DNA of 64,000 bases from UBA7957 sp965224675 (GCA_965224675.1 CBDDAA010000002.1:2108001-2172000), one strand, 5' to 3'. Counted from the first letter of the stretch, positions 34,821 through 44,811 are shown. Notes: generated from the letters alone by a model not told the origin. Program-made: numbers and translations.

Positions 34821-35519
34821 CTAGGGTGTATCCCAACCCCACAGCTGTTCCGATTGAGGACCTCCGTTGGTGACGAGGCTGATCCACACCCGCGTTTGGT
34901 AGCGAGCCCCTGCACTTTGCCCGGCTCCAACGAAAGTGGCAACAAACGACTCATCTGGACCCGGGAGAATCACTCCGCCTTCAGGGGTCGTGGGTTCTGC
35001 CTCCATTGCTTCTGGTAACAGAAGGCCAAATTCCGGGAATGCCCTCACAGTGGTACTTACTCTGTCGTCGTCATCGCCGATGTTTGCTTCCATCCGTGCA
35101 TTGTGGCCTGCAGGCCAGAGATCCGATGTTGTGGGCAGTTCGTCGCCCTCGCCTTCCACCACTAACCGGCAGGCAGCCATGATCGATTCCCGGAACCGTT
35201 GGTAGTCAGCGTCGCGGTTGCTCGTCGAGTCCTCCTCGATCCCCCGGGCGACGAACCCGAAGTAGGGATTTCTAACTGTCGGGACGTTGACACTATTCAC
35301 AAACCCCTGTGCCCGTTTCCGTCTGCCGCTGTCGTCAATGTCGGTGGGTAGAGGGGAGAAACCGCCACTGGGGAACAGATTCGTCACCCTAGGCACATCA
35401 TCAACCCTCACTACGCGGTCGAACACGGTGACCAACCCGAACTGGATCCCTACCTCATCTTCGCCTCTCTCGCTGAAACCCTCGATTTCCATCATCCATC
35501 TGACCTGAAGTTTTGCCAT
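34821..35519 (-). CDS. Unknown 232-aa protein, foreign composition
   Basis: Opposite to the cassettes, with its own promoter (TATAAT on the minus strand near 35550) and ribosome site (AGGAAGG seven bases before ATG). GC-rich codons unlike the flanking AT-rich cassettes. Starts AKLQVRWMMEIEGFSERGED; acidic, many Gly/Pro/Asp, two Trp-rich patches near the end (RVWISLV, LWGWDTP). No signal peptide, no membrane helix, no family known to me. Possibly a lone reverse cassette. Confidence 0.6.
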   Translation of the reverse strand: MAKLQVRWMMEIEGFSERGEDEVGIQFGLVTVFDRVVRVDDVPRVTNLFPSGGFSPLPTDIDDSGRRKRAQGFVNSVNVPTVRNPYFGFVARGIEEDSTSNRDADYQRFRESIMAACRLVVEGEGDELPTTSDLWPAGHNARMEANIGDDDDRVSTTVRAFPEFGLLLPEAMEAEPTTPEGGVILPGPDESFVATFVGAGQSAGARYQTRVWISLVTNGGPQSEQLWGWDTP

Positions 35520-35872
35520 GTTTTCCTTCCTATGGTGTAAAGACTGAGATTATACCATCTTCTGCTTTCCAGGAAGACATCAGAGACACTGATGAATCTG
35601 TGAATTAGATTATCTCCGCTCCTAAAAAGCCGTGATTCTAATACACTGCCTGAACCAAGGTCTGGGAGGGATATATGACACTCCGACTATCACAAGCTTT
35701 ATTTACATAGAGTTGGCCGTATTTTTGACCAAACGGGGCCTATAAGGTTAAATTGATTCTTCTGCCATGCTTAATTCACTGTTTCATCAGTGATGAGATG
35801 GACACCCCCCAACGGGCATCGTAATGTGCCAAACTTTGTATCTCAAATCAAAGTTAAAGAGGAGCATCCATC

Positions 35873-36906
35873 ATGGGTAACAATAGCGTAATTAGTATCG
35901 ATTTGGCAAAGAATGTTTTTCAGGTTTGCTTGTTAAATGAAAACAACAAGGTTCGCAGCAACAATAAAGTTAGACGAGGTAAGCTGCTAGAGACGGTTAC
36001 GCAGCTAGATGCTAGGCGTATTGTGATGGAAGCTTGTTATAGCTCTAATTATTGGGGACGGCTATTTCAACAAAACGGCTATGAAGTTAACCTGATACCT
36101 CCTCATCAGGTCAAACCCTTTGTTGTAGGTAACAAGAATGATTATAACGATGCAGTCGCTATTGCCGAAGCGGCCTTACGACCAAGAGCGAGCTTTGTTC
36201 GAGTGAAATCTTATGAGCAACAGGATGTGCAGAGTCTGGACAAAATACGACACAGACTAATGAAGGCGAGAACCGCTTTATCCAATCAGATGAGAGGTTT
36301 ATTAGCGGAGTATGGAGTTGTATTAAAACTGGAATTAAAACATTAATCACAGAACTGCCTTTTGTCCTGGAAGATGCAGAGAATGAACTCACGTACACGG
36401 CACGCGAGTTTTTGTGCGAGCTAGAGATTGAATTGTTGTATTTGACTGATAGAATTAAAAAAATCGAGCAAACAGCGGATAAGCTCTTAGCCCAAAATGA
36501 TGATTATTTGCGCCTTCAAAGCATACCGGGCATAGGCCCTGCCATCTCTCGGGCCATGATCAGTTCAATCAATGATGCGAATCAGTTTAGCAATGGTCGA
36601 CAAATGGCAGCCTGGATCGGTATCACGCCTAAACAGCATGCCAGTGGTGATCATTCACGTATGGGTGGTATCAGTAAACGGGGAAATCAGACGCTCAGAC
36701 GTCAGCTTATACATGGCGCAAGGGCTGTTATCAGGGTGAGTGAGGAGAAAACTGATCCCTTAAGTGTGTGGGTAAAGAAACTATTGGCCACAAAACCGAA
36801 AAACAAAGTAGCCGTCGCGTTAGCCAACAAGCTCGCTCGAATAGCATGGACTGTGTTGAAAACAGGCGATAGTTACAAGGCTGCATTATTAACAATCAAA
36901 ACATAA
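35873..36906 (+). pseudogene. IS110-family DEDD transposase, one frameshift
   Basis: First part 35873-36320: ISIDLAKNVFQVCL (catalytic Asp), VMEACYSSNYWGR (Glu), NDYNDAVAIAEA (Asp). Frame slips near 36325 (TATTAAAACTGG) and continues as GIKTLITELP to the C-terminal domain with IPGIGPAISRAMIS and SGDHSRMGGISKRGN. About 345 aa if repaired. Confidence 0.85.
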
Positions 36907-37297
36907 ATCCAGAACAAAGAACAGACAAAAACAAAGTTTAACAAGAAGGAGCATCCTACCAGCGGTTTGTAATAGTAATGAATTAAACGGTTACGACTCT
37001 ATCAAAACCTGTACGGGGACAGAGGCCATCAAGGCCAAATGAGTGAAAAGGAGATAGAGTCATCTTAAATCTCATTAAGGCTGCACGCAAACATAGAAGG
37101 CGTGATTAGAAGCCGGATAGTTGTCAAAGCCGCATTTTATTACCCAAGCATAATGGCTGTAAGAACCAGAAATATTTATTAAGTACTGATAGAAAACAAG
37201 GTCATCCTGGTGAAGCTGAAAATCAGCTTTATTGGAATTGTTTAGCCTGAAAAAGGTAAAAACGCAAAAAATATTGAAAATTAACTTGAATTCTATG
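36907..37297 (+). ncRNA. Possible guide (bridge/seek) RNA of the IS110 element
   Basis: In IS1111-group elements the non-coding end downstream of the transposase makes a structured RNA pairing with donor and target. This 390-base region has the right place and size; I did not fold it. Confidence 0.35.
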
Positions 37298-37307
37298 GGG
37301 TGTCCAT

Positions 37308-37583
37308 ATATGTCCCCTTTATTCGTAAGACAGGATAAGAATCACAGGTGGAGCTTGGCAAGGGGGCCTGCTTTGCTGTGCGTGTAAGGGAAAGATTGAC
37401 TCGAAGAGGTGATAAGAACGTGCTAAATTGAGTGTAAAAGAGAGAATCATCGAACGATGAAGAGTCGAAAACTCAAGTGCGCATTCTGGATTGACAGGCC
37501 AAGAACACAGTTGCGGCGGCAGCTAAAAAAACAATCCCCTATAATACAGAGTGCGCAAACGAAACACAGGAGTCGGCGGCCCA
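37308..37583 (+). mobile_element. IS91-type right-end fragment
   Basis: No coding capacity. Ends GAGTCGGCGGCCCAGTCC-AAC, similar to the right ends GGCTTCGTCC-AAC of copies 1/2 and CGGCTCCGTCCAAAC of element 3, and like them it abuts an attC. The remainder has been lost to the IS110 insertion. Confidence 0.5.
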
Positions 37584-37702
37584 GTCCAACCAGCGCTTTA
37601 TCCCTCCAATAGTCAGATGTCGATGGTAAATACGGAATGATTGTGCAGAGCGGTGCTGGATTGATGACAGTGGTTGGGGGTATAAATGCTTTAACGTTAG
37701 CA
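37584..37702 (+). repeat. attC15 (R'' shared with IS91 fragment)
   Basis: R'' GTCCAAC (37584-37590), R' GTTAGCA (37696-37702); arms CAGCGCTTTATCCCTCC / GGGGGTATAAATGCTTT. Confidence 0.68.
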
Positions 37703-37718
37703 CCCATAAAAACAAACG

Positions 37719-37736
37719 TATGGCTATTTAGCCATA
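37719..37736. promoter_or_regulatory. 18-bp palindromic operator of brnTA
   Basis: TATGGCTA-TT-TAGCCATA, perfect, 20 bases before the BrnT start. Confidence 0.55.
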
Positions 37737-37755
37737 TCAATGCTATAGTCATCCT

Positions 37756-38046
37756 ATGAGTGAACAGGACTTCGAATGGGATGAAACAAAAAGTCAGGAT
37801 AACCAACGAAAACATGGCGTTACATTCTATGAGGCGCAACATGCTTTCTTAGATACAAACCGTATTATTGCTGAGGATTTGGACCATAGCCAAGCTGAAA
37901 AAAGATATTATTGTTTCGGCTTAAATGAACAAGGTAGTGGCATTCTCACTGTTCGGTTTACTCATCGGTCTGGTTGCATCCGTATATTTGGTGCAGGTTA
38001 TTGGCGCAAAGGTAAAAAGATCTATGAGCAAAACAATTCAATATAG
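37756..38046 (+). CDS. brnT: BrnT ribonuclease toxin
   Basis: 96 residues: DFEWDETKSQDNQRKHGVTF at the start and the end RIFGAGYWRKGKKIYEQ are the BrnT signatures; RelE-like fold, cleaves RNA. Overlaps brnA by 23 bases. Confidence 0.9.
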   Translation: MSEQDFEWDETKSQDNQRKHGVTFYEAQHAFLDTNRIIAEDLDHSQAEKRYYCFGLNEQGSGILTVRFTHRSGCIRIFGAGYWRKGKKIYEQNNSI

Positions 38047-38266
38047 TAACGAGCCAATCGGTGATTTAAAACTAATACCTGATTTTCTACCATCGCCCGA
38101 ACAGCTTGCACTTAAACAACAAAACACTAAAGTCACAATTTCTCTTAGTTCAGAGAGTGTTGCCTATTTTAAAGATACTGCAAAAAAACATCACATGCAG
38201 TATCAAAAAATGATTCGTCAGTTACTCGATGAGTATGTGGCTTATCAAAAAAGTGCTAACAAATAG
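38024..38266 (+). CDS. brnA: BrnA antitoxin
   Basis: 80 residues from ATG 38024. C-terminal ribbon-helix-helix (KVTISLSSESVAYFKDTAKK, YQKMIRQLLDEYV). Its last codons and stop lie inside attC16 (ANK-stop), as often in cassettes. Confidence 0.85.
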   Translation: MSKTIQYSNEPIGDLKLIPDFLPSPEQLALKQQNTKVTISLSSESVAYFKDTAKKHHMQYQKMIRQLLDEYVAYQKSANK

Positions 38267-38350
38267 CTCCAGCGGACAATTTAAAGCGTCACTTGTTTTG
38301 CTGTCGCAAAAACGCGCCACTTTAAATTGCCGCTGAGCTGAGCGTTAGCT
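38254..38350 (+). repeat. attC16
   Basis: R'' TGCTAAC (38254-38260), R' GTTAGCT (38344-38350). Nearly the same as attC5, so these two sites share a source. Confidence 0.86.
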
Positions 38351-38358
38351 GAATAAAT

Positions 38359-38796
38359 ATGAGTAAATATTGGGATATAGAAGAAGGTGAAATTGATAGC
38401 ACAGTTTTCTTTGAGTTGCTGCCAAAGTATTTTGGGGAAGCAACAAGTATATTTGTTGAGGGAACCTCTATTGAAAAAGAAGTTATCAGTTGTTATCAAA
38501 AGCATCAAGAAAAAGGGAAGCATTTGCCTGGCAGGCAAACAATTTGGCCAAGGTCTAAATGCTTTAGATGTTTGTTCTCAGAAGATTTAATAAAAGAACT
38601 TAGCTTTTTATCGCTGAATCATGCCTATCCTGAGCTAATGGATCACTTTTTTATATACAAGGGAGAACATGCCATTTTAGAGTGGCATGATGCATTTGCT
38701 AATGCAATGTTAATCTCTAAAGTCATTTCAGAAAAAAAGATTTCAGAATTTGCAAGTAATCTAAGTCTTGAATATTGTGAAGCAAAATTGAGCTAA
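38359..38796 (+). CDS. Unknown 145-aa cassette protein
   Basis: Acidic N-terminus (KYWDIEEGEIDSTVFFELLPKYF), one CFRC motif in the middle, helical end. No signal peptide. Not recognised. Its stop lies in the R'' core of a broken attC. Confidence 0.6.
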   Translation: MSKYWDIEEGEIDSTVFFELLPKYFGEATSIFVEGTSIEKEVISCYQKHQEKGKHLPGRQTIWPRSKCFRCLFSEDLIKELSFLSLNHAYPELMDHFFIYKGEHAILEWHDAFANAMLISKVISEKKISEFASNLSLEYCEAKLS

Positions 38797-38797
38797 C
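38791..38797 (+). repeat. attC17 R'' half, split by IS1111-attC copy A
   Basis: AGCTAAC directly before the element; the rest of the site resumes at 40474. Confidence 0.75.
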
Positions 38798-39278
38798 ACA
38801 TATGAGCCGTAACACTGTCAATAGGTAAAACTAACTATTTCCGTCTTATTTGAGACAGAAACTAAGGCAATTCGCGAAATCGGCTACTTCATCTGTCATG
38901 GTAGCTGTTAAGTCGTCGCTTACAGCAAACACATATAGAGGGTCTCTTATTGCAGTCTCACTGCTACCTGCTTGTTTCTCAATCCATTGAGTGGTGCAGG
39001 GCCACTAGACATTCATCGGTTAACCTTCTCTGGCACTATTCAAGGTGACAGGCTTCCTCAATGCTTGAGTATCCAGTTAGTTACAGGCTCAGCCAAGGTG
39101 TAAACGACTTTGCGAATTGTATTAATGCACGCCAGTGAGGTGTCTAATCAATACGCGACTGGCTCAGGCTATTTGATGTAAAAACCACTAAAGAGATATT
39201 TTCTCAGTTATTGGCTATGGTTTTTCAAACATTCAACCGCATTGTCCAGTTAGGCTTGCAGTTCACCCCATTGCGTGA
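38798..39278 (-). ncRNA. Probable guide RNA region, copy A
   Basis: Non-coding 481 bases downstream of the transposase, containing several inverted repeats. IS1111-group elements encode a target-pairing RNA here. Its guide loop would be expected to match the attC sequence around R''. Not folded by me. The same region is in copy B (44812-45292) and, as a remnant, at 52109. Confidence 0.42.
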
Positions 39279-40394
39279 CTAACGCTTCAAGAATCGATTC
39301 TCATCGAATAGCCTCTCATTTTTCAACATAAAATAAACACAGCGGCCGAGCTTGTGAGCAAGCACCGAAAGTGCTTTTGCTTTACTCATTCGTCGTTGTA
39401 ATTTTTGTAAATAGCGTTGTGCAGATTTGTTTCCGCGTAAATAAAGTACGGCGGCCTCGGAGAACGGCCATTTTAAATGTGCATTGCCAATTTTATTTCC
39501 TTGAGTGCCATAGCTTTTTCCTGCCGACTCGGCCTTGCATTTTACAAGGCGTGCATAAGATGCAAATTTCTGAACTGATTCGAAACGATCGATATCCCCA
39601 ATCTCATAAACGATAGTTAATGATAGAATACGACCTATACCTGAAATGCTTTTCAATAGATACATATGAACAGGATTGTGCAGTTTGGCTTGTTGCTCAA
39701 GATACCATTCGATTTTACTGAGCTCCTTGGCATAACAATCCAGAATAGTCATATCCAAATCGATATTACGTTGGACAACGCTATCTGAGAAAGTTGATTT
39801 GAGCTGCTCACGTGCATTGATGTTTTTCAAATTGACTTTGTTAGGTGGTAAGTTGTATTGGCTTGTGGTGTTGGCGACATGTGCCTTGAGGTTGGCCCCG
39901 TGTCTGACAATTTTCATTCTTCTTCGAAGCAGATCACGAGTAGCACGCATTTGTTTGGGATAAACGTAAGCGAGTGGAAAATTACCACCACGCATAAGGC
40001 AAGCAATCTTGAAGGAGTCAATACGATCATTCTTTGCTTTACCACCATGTATGGCGTAATAAAATACTTCCGTGTATTTTACCCTTCGGGCCAGCTAAAG
40101 CTGTTCAATTTCATTCCTGATGAATTAGTCATGTACAGCGCATGGCCGAGGATAAAGTCAACCCCCCAGGTCTTCACAGAAATCCGACACCCAATACCAG
40201 CAGTGCATGCACTCAACACCGACAAAAATACTACCTATGTAGGGTTCCAAAAGTTGGTATAGTTTCTCGGGATCGGCAGGTATCTCTCTGTGAACACAGG
40301 TATTTCCTTGCTGATCAACAATACAGACATAAAGACTTCTGGCATGTAAGTCGAAGCCGCAGTAATATGGGTGTGTGTTATTGTAAAAGTTCAT
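39279..40394 (-). pseudogene. IS1111 DEDD transposase, copy A, split by 74-nt insert
   Basis: N-terminal RuvC-like part: YCGFDLHARSLYVC, VGVECMHCWYWV, FILGHALYM; then a 74-nt insert; then AIHGGKAKNDRIDSFKIACL and RGGNFPLAYVYPKQ; C-terminal SISGIGRILSL and CKAESAGKSYGTQ with the active Ser. This copy also has an extra C (run of six at 40161-40166) that shifts frame in the N-terminal part. Confidence 0.85.
40056..40129 (-). repeat. 74-nt hairpin insert in IS1111 transposase, copy A
   Basis: Coding-strand hairpins TAAAATAC-ACGGAA-GTATTTTA (40060-40081) and TTCAT-CAGGA-ATGAA (40110-40124), plus a small CAGC-TTTA-GCTG between. Brings an in-frame TAA. It separates GHALYM from AIHGGKAKN, which are one residue apart in related transposases. 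Confidence 0.72.
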
Positions 40395-40473
40395 TGGGCT
40401 TTCTCCGTAGTGGTTTGGTCGCCTTCCAGTTTAGCCGATATTGCTAAGTAGGAGGAGAAGGCTCAATGAGTAT

Positions 40474-40569
40474 CAATCGCATGCAGCTGACCGTAAAAAG
40501 CGTCACAAATTTTGCAAAAAGACGCAAAATTTCCGCCCCTTTTTACGTCAGCTGAAGCAGGCGTTATGT
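40474..40569 (+). repeat. attC17, right part
   Basis: VCR-like arms beginning AATCGCATGCAGCTGACCG and R' GTTATGT (40563-40569). Confidence 0.8.
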
Positions 40570-40626
40570 TCTAGATACGATCTGGTTAAGGGCGTTTAAT
40601 AATTAACAAATAGTAAGGAGAGAATT

Positions 40627-40731
40627 ATGGCTAAGGGTCGAGATGCAAAAAAAGCAGTTAAAAAGAAATCTGAAAAAACTTTGAAGGAAAAGCGTAATGA
40701 AAAAAAGGAAAAGAAAGCCAATAAAAGATAA
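40627..40731 (+). CDS. 34-aa very basic protein
   Basis: ATG 40627 after AAGGAGAGAATT. MAKGRDAKKAVKKKSEKT, then almost only K, E, R, N. A family of such small basic proteins of similar start occurs in other gammaproteobacteria as far as I recall; nucleic-acid binding is likely. It is the only gene of its cassette. Confidence 0.65.
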   Translation: MAKGRDAKKAVKKKSEKTLKEKRNEKKEKKANKR

Positions 40732-40780
40732 ATATGGTTTCTGAATCAAACATTTAGAAAGTGCTCTTTGAGATGCAAAA

Positions 40781-40787
40781 GCCTAAC
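40781..40787 (+). repeat. attC18 R'' half, split by IS91 copy 2
   Basis: GCCTAAC, followed at once by the GAATAAGG end of the IS. Confidence 0.75.
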
Positions 40788-41098
40788 GAATAAGGTTAGA
40801 TTCCTGCGAGGGACGAGCCAGAATCTGAACTGTTTGTTGGACAAGCCCGAGGTAATGGTACTTTAATAGAAAACATCTTCAGGGGTCTAACATGTATTGA
40901 AGAGTGTGGTTTACTACGACTCTCAATAACCAGCCTGGAACATAACCATTGCCGCAAAACGAAGCTAAAATTGGCGACAACGTGTGCATTATACACCCAT
41001 CAAAGCCTAGTGAATCCCACAGGGCGTAATACCTGATTTTTTAGCAGCTGTTCTGGTTTTTTGTATTCGGTTACATCAGCAATTTATCATCTCTTGTG

Positions 41099-42182
41099 TT
41101 ATGTGGGTACAAGTGTCGCTAGAGCGGATGGCGCTATCCGGGTGCGGGTGATATGCATCAAAGCCCCACAACATTGACAGATAAAGTGGGGTCGTTTTGT
41201 AAATAAGGTTAATGTCTTATTTCGGTCAAAGCCGAGCAGATACTGCAACAGCGTAATTGAACATTTACTGTTAGGGTGTAGAAAGCCAAAGTGACGGGCA
41301 CGTCGAAAGCCTCTGGGCAGCACGTGCCTGAGAATCAGCCATAAGAATTTGACGCCCGAGACGGTTCGGGTTTTCATCTGCTGTGTTTTACTGTCCCGAT
41401 ACCGGAAACTGACCTGACCGTCTTTACAAGCCACAATATCCTTCTCCTGGATGACCCCCTTGTAGAGGTAACGGCCCAGATAGGTCAGGGCTTTCTCACC
41501 CGAGCCAACGGATTTGCAGTTTACTACCCATTTATAGGGAATCTGTACAGGCATGAGCAGACCCGCTTTGTTAAGGGCAGTCAGCATTTTGGCGCGAAAT
41601 ACCTTAGCCAAAGCGAACTGATTAAACAGATAGGTCGTGTTATCATCCCCGTCTTTGTTCGCCAGAGTCTACTGAGTACATCAATAGCGGCCCCCGGCAT
41701 CACTAAGTGAACATGTGGGTGGTAATCCAGGCGACGAGAATGGGTATGCAAAACCGCAATGGCACCGGGTATGCCCTGAAGTTGTTTATCATTTTTAGAG
41801 AATGCAAGAAGCGTATGCCAGGCGCACTGGATGAGCAACGCGTAGAGTAATCGCTGATGCTGCCATGCGAGCGTTCTGAGTTCTGCCGGCAAGGTAAAGG
41901 TGAGTAGAAAGTAAGTCGCCGGTACTTGTTTTTTGAGTTGATTGTCCAGCCATCGTTGGCTCTCATGGGCTTGACAATGTGGGCAGTTTCTATGGCCGCA
42001 GGAATGTGGCACAGTGACTTGATAATCGCATTCGGTGCAAGTTGCGATCATTTGCAGAGTGGGGAGGTACAGCAGTGCTTCATGGCACCCAGCGCCTTGA
42101 AATGAGAGGGCAGGATCTGGCCCTGGTATTGAGATCTGAACGGAGCCTCAAAGGTTTTAATGATAGAAGAGAGTAAAGTCAT
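41099..42182 (-). pseudogene. tnpA: IS91-type HUH transposase, copy 2, frameshifted
   Basis: Same two frame breaks as copy 1 in an identical 1.34-kb block; only the first 20 codons differ (MTLLSSIIKTFEAPFRSQ against MILLSSIIKTFEAPFLNQ). The block has been spread by recombination or recent transposition after the breaks arose. Confidence 0.8.
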
Positions 42183-42813
42183 TTGACTCGCCCCCAGTCA
42201 ATGGAAAAACCACTGATCAATTCATTAATTAACTGCTCGGCGTTGTTGTCGGTACGGGTAGTGAGTTGAGTGTATTTGGAGGTGGTGAGGATACTACGAT
42301 GGCCGAGAATTTCCTGTACTTCAAGTAAGTCAACGCCAGCTTCGATCAAGTGAGTGGCATAGCTGTGTCTTAAGCTATGCAATGTTCACAGCTCTATTGC
42401 ATCCTGCAATTGCTGCATTAGTGCATCCCTGCACGTCATGTTTTTTTATTCCACATTGCTTGACAACCTTGCGGATGGTGATCTGAACAGCACCGCGATC
42501 GAGTGGGGATTGAGCCATTGAAGCGCCACTGAGCCCACTTTTGCGGTTAGGGAAGAGCCAACGGGGAGGACCAGAACCGGCGAAGCAGATCAAGCTTCAC
42601 GGCACTCCAGGAATGGGTAGATAGAAGATCGGAGAAATAATCTATCAACTGTTGTTCGGAAAGTGAATGGATGCGATAAGAAAAATACGCACCGATGCGC
42701 CGGATAGCGCGTGCATAGGCGTCAATGGTCTTGGGTTGCAGTCCTTTGAGCTTAAGGTGTTTATGATGAGATTGGTAATTTCGCTTGAACTTCGGGTTGG
42801 ATACCGTTTTCAT
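42179..42813 (-). pseudogene. Tyrosine recombinase of IS91 copy 2, deleted and split
   Basis: Start as in copy 1, but SAVKLDL is fused to RRFW by the deletion that removes the catalytic-Arg region. The C-terminal LHSLRHSYATHLIE box and SKYTQL Tyr remain after the 55-nt insert (42383-42437). Confidence 0.75.
42383..42437 (-). repeat. 55-nt double-hairpin insert, copy 2
   Basis: Same length and both hairpins as at 24313, with three substitutions, at the same codon, although the flanking gene has diverged more. Confidence 0.7.
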
Positions 42814-42924
42814 GGGGGTGTAACCTCAATATTCGTGGTGAATGTCCCTCTATCAAGAGGGGGTTGGGGTTACACTTTAAATTAAAATGGACGAAGTCGC
42901 TTTTATTCTCCGCGCAGCGGCTTC

Positions 42925-43018
42925 GTCCAACAATCGCATCCACTTGACCGTAAAAAGCGTCATATCTTTTGCGATGCAAAAAAATACGCCCCTTTTTACG
43001 TCAGCTGATGTGGGCGTT
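42925..43018 (+). repeat. attC18 right part, hit again by IS1182 copy 2
   Basis: R'' GTCCAAC (42925-42931) regenerated by the IS91 end; body VCR-like; R' is cut after GTT (43016-43018) by the IS1182 element. One attC thus carries two different IS at its two ends. Confidence 0.78.
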
Positions 43019-44095
43019 CAGGCTGTAGAAAAATACCCGCAAGTCGCACTATTGCCGATGTGTTGAGGTAAAATAGGCATCTCATCCGCTGATTGGCTGC
43101 AATCATGTCAAATTACCTCGATGACAACTTAAATCAAAGTGTATTTTTGGATATAAATTATCTCGATGTTCTCGGTAAAAACACATTTGAGTTTTGTCTT
43201 TACGAGTTGATTACCCATACTGTTGATCTTGAAGAATTTCATGGTCGCTATAAAAATCAAAGCGTAGGCAGGAAGGCTTATCCACCGTCATTGTTGTTGC
43301 GAATTATTTTTTACGCCTATTATCGAGGGATAACATCAAGTCGTGCGATTAAGCGTAGTTGTAAAACAGATTTAAAATTCATGGCGCTGGCTTCAGGTCG
43401 CACTCCGCATTTTACTACCTTGGCCGATTTTGTCAGCAGTAACTGCGAAGAAATGAAAGCCTTATTCCACAAGGTGTTGATGATCTGTTGCAAAAGCGGA
43501 TTAGTTGGGAAAGAGCCCTTTGCTATTGATGGCTGTAAATTACCTTCGGATCCCCTCGGGGGAAATACATGCGATTTGTCGGCAAGCTTCCTGATTGTCG
43601 ATCTTGCCCCAAACAATCTCAATGCATGAGAAGCCTAGTCAAGGAAAAGGGGCGGCAGGTTTCATTTTTGGTGGAAGATCAAGACCACAAAAGCTACCTT
43701 GATTTAATGAAGCAGAGAATTGACAGCGAAGCGGGTAGAAAAGACTACGCTAAAAGGATGTGGACGATAGAGCCGGTGTTTGGAAATATCACCAGTAATA
43801 AAGGTCTCGACAAATTAAGTTTACAAGGAAAGGGCAAGGTCAGCTGCCAGTGGATGATGTATTGCATGGTGCATAATATGGAAAAATTATGGAGATACGG
43901 AAAGCATAGCGAGGCGACGGCATAGAGCAGTTGGTTAGGGCTGTGCTGGAGCGTATTTGCCTTAATAGGGAGATATATTATGCGCTATTGGCTGTCTTTC
44001 AATAAATAGAACGGCGACTGCAAAATTAAACATTAACAACTGAGAAACTTGGTTGAGGAATATTTCTGCGAAATTGCTGATTTTCTACAGCCTGA
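43019..44095 (+). mobile_element. IS1182-family element, copy 2 (internally deleted)
   Basis: Ends CAGGCTGTAGAAAA and TTTTCTACAGCCTG. Flanked by GTT and ATT/TTATGT. 1.08 kb, so about 0.8 kb shorter than copy 1. Diverged from copy 1 in sequence, so a separate arrival at the same site type. Confidence 0.82.
43105..43925 (+). pseudogene. IS1182 transposase with central deletion
   Basis: N-terminal part reads to FAIDGCKLPSD (43105-43550 region), then jumps to RFVGKLPDCRSCPKQSQCMR and ends EPVFGNITSNKGLDKLSLQG. The region with two of the catalytic acids is lost. Confidence 0.82.
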
Positions 44096-44217
44096 TTATG
44101 TATGAAACAGGCTACCATATGAATATCAAAGAAGAAATTTAGCAGGCAATTGAAAATTGACGTGCAGGTGTACTAACTGACTAATTCGATTAACAGTTTA
44201 TTCAAATGAGACATGCT

Positions 44218-44796
44218 ATGAAAAACCCAATCACTTTAAATGCACTTAGCTTACTAATAGCTAGTGCTACCTTTTTAGTACCATTTATTGCTGTCAATGC
44301 AGCGAGTCAAGATTCGATCCATGTGCGCCTTAAAGATCGCCTGGATCGTCCGAACGATGGTTATTGTTTTGATATTTTGGGAACAGGTGAGACCTTACGC
44401 GTGGACTTACCTTTGTTTATTCACAACTGCAAACCATTTGCAACGTCTGATAGTACTGTTATTTACACCAGCAAGGGTCAGCTAGTGTTCCCTGCCCCGA
44501 ACGTTTGTGTGACGGCCTTTGGTGTAAATAATACCGTTTTGCCAGGATCGTCCGTTTTACTCCGTCCATGCGATGAACGCGCAGCTTTTTATGATACAGC
44601 AGACTTGCAAAAGTTTGATCATGCAGAAAATGGACAACTTAAACTGCGTGGTTTCGATCTCTGCTTAACCTCAGGTAATAAGTCCTCCAGAACTTACTCG
44701 CCCGATGATCGTTGGCGCGTGCTATCGCTAGAAACCTGTTCGTCTACTTCACTAAGTCACTCTGAATGGGAAATGGTACCTCTTAAACAGAAGTGA
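44218..44796 (+). CDS. Secreted ricin-B/beta-trefoil-like protein
   Basis: About 192 residues from ATG 44218 (an ATG at 44206 is also in frame). Signal peptide ending near VNA. Paired cysteines (DGYCFDILG, IHNCKPF, NVCVTAFG, RPCDE, FDLCLTSG, LETCSS) with the CLTS / WxxL spacing of ricin B lectins. Probably an exported sugar-binding protein. Single-gene cassette; R' end of its attI-proximal site is the IS1182 flank ATTATGT. Confidence 0.6.
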   Translation: MKNPITLNALSLLIASATFLVPFIAVNAASQDSIHVRLKDRLDRPNDGYCFDILGTGETLRVDLPLFIHNCKPFATSDSTVIYTSKGQLVFPAPNVCVTAFGVNNTVLPGSSVLLRPCDERAAFYDTADLQKFDHAENGQLKLRGFDLCLTSGNKSSRTYSPDDRWRVLSLETCSSTSLSHSEWEMVPLKQK

Positions 44797-44804
44797 AAAT
44801 AATT

Positions 44805-44811
44805 ACATAAC
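44805..44811 (+). repeat. attC19 R'' half, split by IS1111-attC copy B
   Basis: ACATAAC directly before the element. Confidence 0.75.

Larger units (their letters stand above)
35798..37307 (+). mobile_element. IS110/IS1111-group element (unrelated to copies A and B)
   Basis: About 1.5 kb between ATGGACACCCC (35798-35808) and GGGGTGTCCAT (37297-37307). Transposase near the left, about 390 bases of non-coding sequence on its 3' side, the layout of the IS1111 group. Inserted in or next to an older IS91 fragment. Confidence 0.7.
38798..40473 (-). mobile_element. IS1111-attC group element, copy A
   Basis: 1676 bp. Begins ACATATGAGCCGTAAC right after attC AAC, ends GGCTCAATGAGTAT before the attC body; GAGCC/GGCTC are subterminal inverted repeats. 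IS1111-attC elements are known to enter attC at this very place. Transposase leftward, with about 480 bases of non-coding sequence 3' of it. One base longer than copy B through an extra C near 40163. Confidence 0.9.
40788..42928 (-). mobile_element. IS91-family element with tyrosine recombinase, copy 2
   Basis: About 2.14 kb. 40788-42126 equals copy 1 base for base (offset 18070), while the recombinase end is diverged and has lost about 300 bases. The deletion joins two ATCAAG repeats (copy 1 near 24531 and 24843). Same insertion point and orientation in attC as copy 1. Confidence 0.86.
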
